The notes beneath the pieces were generated by a model. That model had not been told where the DNA came from, did no database searches, and worked only from the letters and a program-made list of their open reading frames with translations. Of a stretch of DNA of 64,000 nt, positions 1-10,337 are shown piece after piece (position 1 is the stretch's first letter; every line of letters begins with the position of its first letter). Made by a program: the position numbers and the translations under genes. The stretch covers positions 248,001 to 312,000 of the forward strand of contig JAVSML010001077.1 in the NCBI GenBank assembly GCA_038503035.1, written 5' to 3'. The DNA comes from Crocodylus rhombifer. Lineage: Eukaryota > Chordata > Crocodylia > Crocodylidae.

Positions 1-2516
1 ATTATAAGGCCAGACCCTGGAATGCTTGCAGCCCGCGTCGGCCCTACAGCCTGAGGAGCGAGCTCTCTGTCCATGGCAGTGTAAGCTCCACTGGCTTATA
101 TAAGCTGGGTTGGCAGCAAGACATTTTCCTGGAAGGGGCCTCATTGATAGAGCCCATGCTCCTGCCTTAGCTGCAACCAGCTTTTCTTCATGATTCATAG
201 AAAGCAGCAGCAGTACCCGGCATTGCCGCCAGACCGTGTGGACCTTTTGTTGTGAAAAGGCTAAAGATTTTCAGGCCCTTCTTACCTGAGCTGCGTTCAG
301 ACTAGTGATCCCAGGGTAAACGTTAACATATCCAGTTACCACTGTTAAGCTATCCGGTCTCTTCTCAGCACCTTAAGATCAGCCTAAAATCCATACCTCT
401 TGTATCACTGCCCTTTGTGGGTCACCTTGTGCAGCCCCTGCCAAGGAGTTGCAACGATTACTGACTGCACACTGCCATGCCTTCCACAAGTTTGCTCCCA
501 GCTTCTTCGGGCTGCTTTTCAGTCCATTGCTCCAGCAAGGCTTAGTGAATGGTGATATGGCGATTTATCCTTTTGGGAGGGGCAAAGGGGAAGGAGCTGA
601 GATTTAAACTAAGCGGGTATCTCCAGAGCCACTGCTCTGCCTCAGCTCCCCACAAGTGGTCTGATTCCCCTGATTGCTCCACTTGTCCTGACAGCAATAG
701 CTGATTAGAGCCTCTGCCGCCGTTAACTCCCTCGCATTCAGCTTGGAGAGGGAGGCAGTCCTATGGCAGATGGAGCAGAGCATCAGGCTGGAGAGAGGCT
801 CGCACATGCATTCAAAACAGGGGCTAGAAATTAAACAGTTGATTATTCGGAGAATGTTTGCAGGGGGCTCACTGCTGTGCCGGGTCCTGGGCCAGCCACG
901 GCATTTTTATGCCTCGCGAAATACGTTTTCAGTCACTAGAATTGTATCTAATTCTACAATAATTGCCTTCTTGTGTTTGAATGCAATCCACGTTGAGCCA
1001 GGGAAGGAATACATTTCAGCCTCACTCTTAACCCTGCTAACTACATACTCAGAGTCATCATACTCTCTCATTTTGTAGGCTTCTACTCTGTAAGCAACCC
1101 AGAAGTCAATTTGGTCACTTCGGCTGGAGGAGAAGCTGATGTGAGTCTTCTGGGTCTTGAAGTTGAGGTTCTGGAGAGTTTTTACTACTAGACAGAGATG
1201 ATACTTAGATCACTAGAAGACTACACCAGTGCTCCCAGAAAGGTCCAGATATGGCGTGGCACCAGCTGCGGGCTGCACCTGATTGAAAGTGCCAGTGTCC
1301 CAGGGAACACCAGTCCTTCACAAAGATTGCAGTAGCCTCGAGCAGGCCAGTGGTTAACTGCAGTTCTCATCCATATATGGCCTTTTCTGTAAGGATCTAA
1401 AAGCATTGATTCGTGGGTCAGACAAGATTTTCACTGGGATAATCCCAATGACCTCAGCGGAGCTGGCGTCACACCGATGTTCAGGAGCAGAGAACATCTG
1501 AGAATAGATCTCAGAACATCCCTATTAGGCCGCCGAGCATCCTTGTGAAAGAGGTGTGGTCTGTTAGTGCCGTCTTGGAGATGCACAAACTCAGAAGTAG
1601 GTGGGTGGAACCAGAAAGAAAACCCAGGTGTCCTGATGGGCCGTCCTTTTTCTAACCACTTGCATTGCTTCTCTCACTGAGGACTTTGTTCTGATCTTCC
1701 TCTGGCTATGCTGGTGCATAAGTGCTTTTGACTGTTCTCGTGCTACTCCTGGATGAGTGAGAGCAGAACCATGCCATCTGGTTTTTGTGTCCCGACCATA
1801 TGGGAGTAACATCTGTAGGATGGAGATAGCAAGGGCCCTTCTTTCAACCTACCACTGTGTGTTTCCCAAGCTCAGCTAACAGTGGGATGTGCGGAGGCCT
1901 GTCCTTTTTTGTAGTGGGCTCCATTTCCTGTAAATGACAGGCTGGCTTCCCCCTTTTAAGTGCTTTCCTACCATCCTGCAGCCATAAGGGATTGCTAATG
2001 TACAAAGGCTTTGACTGGAGTCCTCTGCTCGCCGTATATATACTCTAAATGGCTGTAATAGACTTTTCACCCTTGTGTTACCCACATGTGCAGCTGCCAC
2101 ATTATGTGGTTTCACCACGATGCTCAGCTCTGCATCTGAACCCAAGCTTGCGGTAGTTACTGTTAATCAGTTGAGAAAGCCTATCCCCATTAATAATTCA
2201 GGGTCTGTTTGTTTGGATTTTTGTTAGGGAGAAAGTCTGCCAGTTTGGGGCTGTTTTATAACATGTCTGTACTGCAGCCCACAACAAACATTCATGTGCA
2301 GGCTGGGTGCTTTGTTCCCAGCTGAGATCATAAGCTCATTGCACAAGTAATCATTTTAACAGCAGAATTGGTTGATGCATGAATAGGAAAACCCAGCAAA
2401 TCCTCCACCACTTATCAGTGTGTTAACGATTTACGAGCGCGGGATATGTTTAATTTACAGAAGAGATGCCTATCTGCAGTGTGGAAATATCTTGAGAACA
2501 GATTTAGGACTAGAAG

Positions 2517-2650
2517 CTGCTCTCAGTTAACGTCGGTGTCAATCTGGATTAACTCCACTGGCGCAGAAAAAAGGAAGTGGCTTTTGGTTATTGACTCTGC
2601 CATTCACCCCCACCATGGCACACGGCATGCTGCAGCTAAATTTGACCTAT
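2517..2650 (+). repeat. Dispersed amniote repeat, copy 1
   Basis: The segment from ctctcagttaacgtcggtg through aactccactgg to atgctgcagctaaat reappears in reverse complement at 5733-5850 with only scattered differences. The 'aactccactgg' core is typical of an old amniote interspersed repeat. I cannot assign its class. Confidence 0.7.
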
Positions 2651-2684
2651 GTTTGTGGTCGCCGTTGTTAATATTAGATAGCTA

Positions 2685-2775
2685 ATATGCCCAATTGAGC
2701 ATGAGCCTCCATTGCTCTAGGCACTGTACAGACATCTTGCTAAGTGTTGTGTCTCAGGCCAGATCAATCAGATCA
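2685..2775 (-). repeat. MIR/L2-like fragment
   Basis: Contains ccattgctctaggcactgtacagacat, resembling the 'gtgctaggcactgtacaaac' part of MIR/L2-type repeats in reverse orientation. Short and diverged. Confidence 0.4.
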
Positions 2776-4766
2776 GCTCTGAATTCTGTCAGCTGAGCAG
2801 GCCTCAATCGTTCAAGTCTGTGTGCCGCTACCACTGGCAAGTGTCCTACCTCCCAGACTCTTCAGCCTGGGGTTTCAGACACTCCCAAATCCGTGGCAAG
2901 CATCCAACGTGCAAGCCTCAACCCCAGAGGCCTTGGAGTTCGGCTGCCCCTAGTTCACTTGCCCTGAGCCAAAAGGCCATAGGAACAAGCTGGAGGGAAA
3001 GCCCAAAAGCAGTCCCCCGTCACCATAAATTGTGGAGCTGCGATCCTCCCATTGGGAGGCTATAGTAGACTCACGCAAGTGTGCCTGCCCACCCGGCAGT
3101 GGACAAGTCTCCACCCTCAGCTACGCCAAGGCTGAGAAGAAGGGGATCTCCCCTACCAGGTATGTACAACCATCTGAGCTGACGCCATCGTCATAGTGTG
3201 TCCCGTGCCAGCTAAGAGTCAGAAGGTCAGCTTCTGATAACCTTGTTCTGGCTTCTTCCCGCCTGACTCCATGACTAGTCTTGTGACCCGTGATCTAATT
3301 ACTGCCCTGGTGATCTACCACCGAATGCGAGTATGCCCGCATTGTAGCCAGGGGGTGAGTGCAGCACACGCAGCATTGCCATGTTACTAGCTTGCTCAGG
3401 TAACAGCGGCAGTGAGAATCCAGCTGTCAGACTTCAGCATGGGCCAGCAACCTGAGCGCGTACCCAGGGCACCCAGCAGGCACGTACAGATTGCTGCTTG
3501 CTGTTGTTACCCGACCTAGCTAGATTACAGCTCCTTTGGATTTGCTTGTGTATGCTGTAGTCACACTTTTGATTGGTGAGCAGTGTAGACGCGGCAGAAG
3601 AGTGCGGATACCAAAATGCGGTCCACGTTTTCCGAAACTTAGGCAGTTTGTTTCAAGCCGAAGAAAGAAGAGATACTCCGTGAGAATCCCAGTTGATTTT
3701 GTGTGCAAATAGCTGTGGCCTTTAAGTTCGCCTCACTGAAGTCTGTTAGGAAATCCAGAAATATTTTCAGAAAGCAGCTGCATAAGCAGTTGACAGAGAT
3801 GAAACACATTGAGCCCCGGAAACGTCTAAGATGATTTAACTCCCTGCAGAGACAGGTACTGCTGGAAAGCCTCTCTACTATTGCCTTGACATGTAGGTTA
3901 GTAGGGCTGCTGATCGGCAGAGGAAATGCAAGTTTAAGCCATCCTGGCTTTATAGTTTTCATCATGATCAGTTTTCCTGTATAGTTGTTCTATTATTTAC
4001 ATCAACTCTAAAATAATTGCAACAGTTTCAAACATTATTCAGAATCTTGCTGCTGGAAGGAATGAAGTAGCTTTAATCAGAAGTGCCCCAGGACAGCTCT
4101 GTCAGTGCAAAGCATTATTGTAGAAAGACAGCAGATTATAAAGTGGCTTCTAAAGCACTTTGTCATCATCTTAAATTTGAGCAATAATTGATGTCGGTGG
4201 GTGGCATAAAGGGTGATAATTGGTTCCTGTAAATCTTTTAAGTGCATTAGCAGGATATGTTTATAAAAATTACGGAGAAGTTTCACTGCACGTATGCAGA
4301 TTGTGTGCTTGTTGTTTTTTGTTGGCTGTGCTTTACATTGCGATTCCATTTATAAATGAGTTGATAGGAGGGTGATATATGATTACTGCGTCTTATTAGT
4401 AAGTGGTAGGCATGGGCACTTTGGGTTACACATAGTCAGAAACACATCAGTGGAAAGTCTTACATATGGCTGTAAGTCATAGTTGTGAGCAGCTTGTTGA
4501 CCTGAGAAGTCTATAACCGTCTAAAACAAAAGATAAGCTAGCAGTAAAACTTTTATTAATTATTATTAGCTTCCTGGGAGAGAGGAAGTGGGGCTCTTCC
4601 CTTTTTACCAGCAGGGAAGCTGCACAATGTAACATTGACATGACTCTCCTGCAATTACACCAAGTTTGTAGCGGAGCCAGGAGGAGAGGCCTGATCATTA
4701 TACAATCAGGACAGTGGAAATCTAGGCACCAAGCTGCCATAGATGCCGATTTTGTTGAGAAACTAG

Positions 4767-4990
4767 CCATATTAGTACTTAGCATTTAGACAGCACTTTT
4801 CATATCTGGATTGCTTCAAGTCTCATAACCTCCCATGAGGAAAGTAAGGGATCATTATCCTAGCTTTGCAAAAAGAGAAACTGAAACAGGCAGGTTCTAA
4901 GTAACTTGCCTAGAGCCATGCAAAAAGACAGGTTTGGAGCTAGATTAGATCTCATGAATCCATGGCTTCTGGTACTGAGGATGAACACAC
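4767..4990 (-). repeat. MIR-like SINE fragment
   Basis: Shows the reverse-oriented MIR signature in order: agcatttagacagcactttt, attatcctagctttgcaaaa, gagaaactgaaacaggca, taagtaacttgcctagagcc, and a degenerate 'ggattagaacccatg'-type end. Diverged but collinear. Confidence 0.6.
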
Positions 4991-5732
4991 TCCCCTTGAT
5001 ACCTTGTAGAGGTTGTCAGGAATTATAACAGACCTGCAAAAAGCAGTTGACTCCAGCCCCTTTCACAAAATGCTTTTAAAAAATACAACTTTATTTGTTT
5101 TTATATATTTTTACTGGAAAATAGACTTTAAGGTTTATAGTTTGTGAATCACCAAATAGTACAGCCTGAAGTCTTGAAGATAGTTTGTTCATGAGCTGTT
5201 TTATCTCTAGATATCCTCCATAGGGTAAAAGGATTTATTGTTTCAGTAAATTGATTTTAATGGAGTGCAGTTTAGTTGGAAATAAATCTCAGTTTTGTGA
5301 AAGGTGGCTCTCTTACTAATTCCTTCCCCGAGTATATCAAGGAGGTTTGAGCTGGAATATGGAAGAGTAAAGAACGTTTAGTAAAAGAGCGTGCTTCCGC
5401 CATGTCACATGCAATTATAATGCTACATAAATAATGATAGCTGAGATTACTAATGTTTGTACATGATATCTAATAGCTATGCCTGTGTTCTGGGTGCCTG
5501 AGGATCATTCTAGCTTATGCATGAGTAACTGGCCCCTACTCTCTGCAGAAAAACTGGTTGTGTAAGCTCAGCCAGAAGGGTGGTCACCCACAGCACAAAG
5601 GGTATCCAGGACTTGATGGGAATGAGGGGAAGAAGTAATGGTAATAGAAGAACGAGATGCAATCCTCAGAAATCTGCAAGTGGCAGAAATAACCCTGTAG
5701 TTGTGCCATTCACCCATTCAAAATCAAAATTG

Positions 5733-5850
5733 GCTGCAGCATGCCATGTGCCCTGGTGGGGGTGAATGGCAGAGTCAGTAACCAAAAGCCACTTTCTTTT
5801 CTCTGCACCAGTGGAGTTAATCCAGATTGACACCGACGTAACTGAGAGTT
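5733..5850 (-). repeat. Dispersed amniote repeat, copy 2 (inverted)
   Basis: Reverse-complement partner of 2517-2650. Both share the order gtcaatctggatt, aactccactgg, gtggcttttggtta, gactctgccattcaccccc and gcatgctgcag. The copies are about 3.1 kb apart in opposite orientation. Confidence 0.7.
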
Positions 5851-6623
5851 GGGGAGGAAAGAAGAGAAATTGAAGCTTCACAGCCTAGGTCCCTGTAGCG
5901 TGCACAGCAAGCACACATGCAAGGAAACATGTTTCGTGGGAACCAAACCCAAAGAGCAGATTTGGGACATGCATGTTGTGCTGAAGGCAGATCTGGAGAC
6001 CTCCTGCAATGCCTCATAGTTGGACACCTCCTCTGCCTCCCGGCTCTCCTAAAGTCCTTCTTCTCCCAAGGGGTGCTTAGTTTGGTTGGATGCATGATCC
6101 CTGTGCCTCCTGGCCTACCGTGAAGGATAGAGCTTCCACCGGCTTAGTTTCTAAAGCATCATTCCTTTGGGAGGTTGGGGTTTCTGCCTTCCCAGAGGGG
6201 GAAGCGACACTGGGCTTACTTATGGTGCATACAGTAGCAACAATCAGAACCTGGCTCCTTGTTCATCATTCCTCAAGTGAGAATATCAACCCTGTGTACA
6301 ACACGGGCAGCGTTTGAATAGGGTGAGATTTTTTTGCTTTTTGTTATTTTGCTGGCCACGGGCTCTACAGCCAGCAGTTTTCTCAGCCAGAAAGACATCA
6401 ATTTTATGAATGGAGCTTAATAGCAGTAACTTTATATGACGCAGAAGCAGATAAACAGAGCACAAATGCAAAAAAGAACTTCACCCTTAGGCCCCATTCT
6501 TTAGCGATTCATAAGCGATTAATGGTTTCATACCCATCAACTACCGTTGTCGCTTCAAGAGGTTCCGAGTAGGCTGAAGGGAACTTGGCAAACGAATTTC
6601 TAATGTGATTGCTTCTAAAAGGA

Positions 6624-6645
6624 GTGTGTGTGTGTGTGTGTGTGT
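6624..6645. repeat. (GT)11 microsatellite
   Basis: Uninterrupted alternating GT of 22 bases. Confidence 0.95.
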
Positions 6646-6844
6646 AACTATACAACAAACATATAACAAGTGATGAGCGAGCCAGCATTCATTACAGGTA
6701 AAGGTGTGCTGTTTACAGGCCGATGGGACAGGGCTCCACTGTTTCTTTAATGTCAGCGTGAGGAGGAGGTGATGTGCTCAGCACCCTGCTCCAGTGCCCA
6801 TTGTAGAGGAGACTGGGTGGGCCTCAGGGCTGCAGTAGAAGTGG

Positions 6845-6930
6845 AAACCCACCACCCTCACCTGGGATCAAATGCAGGTCCTTCCAGGCTGTAGTCCGTC
6901 ACCCTTCTGCCTGAGCTACACAGCTACAGC
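6845..6930 (-). repeat. tRNA-derived SINE head or tRNA pseudogene
   Basis: On the minus strand tgtagctcaggcag (complement of 6907-6920) resembles a Pol III A box. About 32 bases further, gcatttgatccc (complement of 6864-6875) resembles a B box. Spacing fits a tRNA. There is no intact cloverleaf, so this is a SINE head or pseudogene, not a tRNA gene. Confidence 0.5.
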
Positions 6931-7486
6931 ATCCATGACAGCTGGGACTTGTAAAGTTTATGTACTCTTCAAAGGCCAAATACTTCTCTTGAACACATGT
7001 CCAGGACTCCCGATGGAATAAGGCTCACTTTCACAGCGAAGTGGGATGTTTGGTTCAGACCTATCCTGTGGGTTAAGCTGGCCATGGCAGGATATCGCTA
7101 TCAATGAAAAATTTACAAGTTGGCATTTCAATAGAGAAATGCACTGAATCAGAAGGTGAGAGATGGGGAAGAATATACAGTTGCAGGTATGAGAAGGTTG
7201 TTTCCACTAGGAGTGAAATGGGAACTGTCCAGGTGCCAACATGATCCTGGCCGTGGAGACAGATCAGTTTTATGTTTCTTGTGGAAACCCATCCTCCTCC
7301 TCCGTCGATCTTTCTTCTGCTTCGTAATTAACAAATTCTTTGCTCATAATTATTTCTTAGCACAGGGGCTAGTGTAGACACTGTCCCCCAGAAATATAAG
7401 GGGCCTTCATGGTGATTTGCATTTCCAAAAGACTTGAAAACCAGAGGGTGAAGGAGCCGACATGATAAGAACTCATTCGAACGATC

Positions 7487-7707
7487 TCTGGGTTTTTGGT
7501 TGCAGCCGTGTTGGTGTAAGGGCATAGGCAGGCAAGGGTTTTTAAGTAAATGTGAGGACTCATTCTCTCATTCCTTAGCATCTCAGATCAGCAGAGACTC
7601 CCAATGCCTGAGAAAGGATGGTTGTGCCTGAAAGCCTGCTACGGACTTTTCCCCCACTACTCAGTTGGTCTAATAAAAGATATCACATCTCAGAGAACCA
7701 TGCCTAC
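7487..7707 (+). mobile_element. Long-TSD repeat insertion, copy 1
   Basis: A 221-bp insertion bounded by direct repeats ctcattcgaacgatc (7472-7486) and ctcattcaaatgatc (7708-7722), 13 of 15 identical. It starts with the head ggttgcagccgtgttggt...cataggcaggcaagg. The body then runs in the opposite sense (gcagagactccc, cctgaaagcctgct, cagttggtctaataaaagatatcac), ending near gccta, the complement of the head's taggc. The target-site duplication length suggests retroposition rather than cut-and-paste transposition. No protein is encoded. The same family occurs at 12908-13503. Confidence 0.65.
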
Positions 7708-8778
7708 CTCATTCAAATGATCGGTTCTTAAAGAAATGCTTTTAATTTATAAATACTCATCCTGAATCACTCACCTGGCACCAAAGGGATAGCCCACAGC
7801 ATTTCAAAAGATAGTGCACTCTCTCTCAAAGTTCCCACAGTGGTGGTCCAGCTCCAAAAATGCAAGCGGATGTGTAAGCTGTGATGCATAGACCTTGGTG
7901 ACTAGATCGCTGATGAAGGGTGTGTCAACTAGCTAAATGACTGTTGTTCTTCAAATGCCTCTGAGGCACCCTGCTCCAGATCTGGGTTCCCAAATGATCC
8001 TGGATGCATCCATTAGGCTTCCCAGCCATAAAACAGGTACTGTCAGGCATCTTGGGAAGTTGCAGCATAACAACTCAAGCACTTGAAAGAAACCTAACAG
8101 AGAATGGTGTTGCCTGTTATAGATTGTATCTCAGCCTGGTAAAATGCCAATCCAGATGTTTGCATAAACTTGTCAAGCCATAGTAAAGTCTGCCAGTGGA
8201 GCATGTTGGGGAAGATCTCAGACAGCCAGTAGACTTTCCTACTCGAGGAAGGTTTTGCAACATGTTACTGGGTCATTAGGACACTGTGCAAAAGGAAAAC
8301 ATCCTTCAAGCTTTATCAGGAGCGCTTGCCTGGAAGCAGCTGGATGTTTGTCTGAACCAGCAGGGAGCAAAGACCAAGTGCCAGTCCTATCCATGTCCCT
8401 GCAAGCTTTGTCATTGTCTTTGGTGGACCCCAAATTTAGCCCTAGGTAAGGACTTCCAGCATAGAAAAGCCATTCACCAAATATTCAAGTATTTACCTTT
8501 TTAACTTATCTTCAAGTCTCTTTTTCCCTTCAGTGTTTATAAACTAAGAACTGTCCCCTGCTGTCTAGCAGCAGGGTAGGTAGAAAACCTGTATAACAGG
8601 AAATCTGCAGTAATCTACAGAAATGGCCCGAGCCATCACTGTTATTCTGTTGTAAACCCAGTCATTTTGTTATTCTAATTGCAGAAGATTGTGGTGTTTT
8701 TCATAAAGAAGGATTCCTACAAAACTGAAGCATCTCAAGTCAAGTTCCTCTGCTGCCATTGTGTCTACCATAGTTTCT

Positions 8779-8834
8779 TATCAGATCATTATTATCAGAT
8801 CATTATTATATTATTATCAGATCATTATTATAAA
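8779..8834. repeat. Imperfect tandem repeat of tatcagatcattat
   Basis: Three copies of 'atcagatcattatt' separated by ta/att filler. Confidence 0.85.
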
Positions 8835-10125
8835 CAAACAGTGCAAAGCTTGATTTGCCTTAGGAGACCTTAAGCATTTCCCTGAAAATCACCTTCACTT
8901 CACAGCCAACAAAGAAATACTGCTGGCCTCTGTGTTGTTTTTCCCCCCTTTTTTGGTAAATCTTTGTTCTTCTGCCTACTGGAACCCGGCGCGCCGCCTC
9001 TCTGATGCATCTGTTTTTATTTCTTCCTTATTCATCACCTGAAATGACCACTTGCTTTTGTGACGTCCTGGTTGTTGTGCAGATGATTATGTTCTTACAA
9101 ACAAAGGATTTTTTTTTTCCAGGCATGAGATTAACAAGAAAAGACAGATTCCTAAGCATAAAGATGTTTTTCAGGCACCTGTCCTTTCCACCACACACGG
9201 AAAACAGCGACTGAGGGCCGTATCCTATTATGAGTCAGTGAGCTAAACTCCCATTGACTTCAGTGCAGTGGTAGAAACTGGCCCACAGGAAAGAGCCTGC
9301 GATGAAAGAAGATGAGAGATTGAGTTCCTCGCAACTCTACTCGCCAGTGACATTTCACTGCTGATAGGTGCTGGCAGTAACATCCTCATGGCAGTGGCAG
9401 GAAGTGGGGGTGTAACACAGTTACCGGCACACCCACACTTAAGTAAATGGCATCATCCCTATTGCAGTGATGTCCATAAAGGTATGCCTTTGCTCGGTGG
9501 GCCTTCACTTCTAGTTGTCACCGACAATGCAAGTCTGGTGGGAATGCAAAGTCAGGCAACAAACACAAGCCCAAATCTCTCACTCCGTAACTGCCCTCCT
9601 GACTGTTCATATTGACCAGAAACAGAAACAAACGTTGTTATCAATTTCAGCCGTTGGCTTTAAATTTACAGTTCTGTTTAATTAGCCTTAAAAGGGTCAA
9701 TTTTCACAGTCTTAACAATTAAAGCATTGACTTTATGTTGCCAAAGCTTGTCTGAGCCCCCACTGCAGAAGGCATCTTTGCAAGGCTTGAACATTTAAAC
9801 TGTCAGACCTAATTATCTGCATTGGTTCAGCTGAATGGATTTTTCCCCCTCAGCCAGCAGCAATAGTTTGTTACTGTGTATGAAACATAAACTGCATTCA
9901 AAGTTAGAAGCAGTTTTCTGATGCACAGATCTTATCATTGCCACGAATTTACTTAAGTGAAAGCCTAAAATGTCTCTTTTGTGAAATGCAGCCTTGTTCA
10001 AAGCCTCTCCAAAGGCAGAGCTCTGCGTACTTCACCCCAGCAGGCAAAATGTCATAGGGACTCTAGGGCTGGGGGCCATTTGCTGCTGTACTGTAAATGT
10101 CATTTCCCTATCTCTTGCCTTTCAG

Positions 10126-10337
10126 AGAAGCCAGAGCTGGATGAGATCACCTTCGAGAGAGTGCTGGAGGAGCTGGAGACAATGTGCTATGAGAACATGA
10201 ACATTGCCATTGAGACAGAGGAGGGCCTGGGCATCGAGTATGATGAGGATGTTGTATGTGACGTATGCCGATCCCCAGAGGGCGAGGATGGCAACGAGAT
10301 GGTTTTCTGTGACAAGTGCAATGTCTGCGTGCACCAG
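10126..10337 (+). CDS. JADE2: JADE2 coding exon a: pre-PHD helix and first half of PHD1
   Basis: The exon lies between a cttttcag-type acceptor (AG 10124-10125) and a CAG|gtaaat donor. It enters in phase 1, so its first two bases complete a codon begun upstream, and it leaves in phase 0. It encodes about 70 residues. It starts with [17 protein letters not shown], the end of the N-terminal region. It then gives [20 protein letters not shown], the entry to PHD finger 1. Zinc ligands visible here are the CDVC pair (codons at 10257 and 10266), the CDKC pair (10308 and 10317) and the His of VCVHQ (10332). An AG two bases downstream (10126-10127) is an alternative acceptor but would change the frame. 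Translation past the donor runs to a stop at about 10418; this is intron. Confidence 0.95.

Larger units (their letters stand above)
1..10125 (+). other. JADE2 intron (upstream of first exon in window)
   Basis: No coding exon is seen. I looked for sequence encoding the conserved JADE N-terminal pieces (the DPWRQEWE and YDLDEIDAYWLELIN regions) and found none, so these exons lie upstream. The intron holds MIR/L2-like fragments, an inverted pair of dispersed repeats (2517-2650 and 5733-5850), a tRNA-like SINE, a GT microsatellite and one insertion of the long-TSD repeat family. These are listed separately. Confidence 0.8.
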
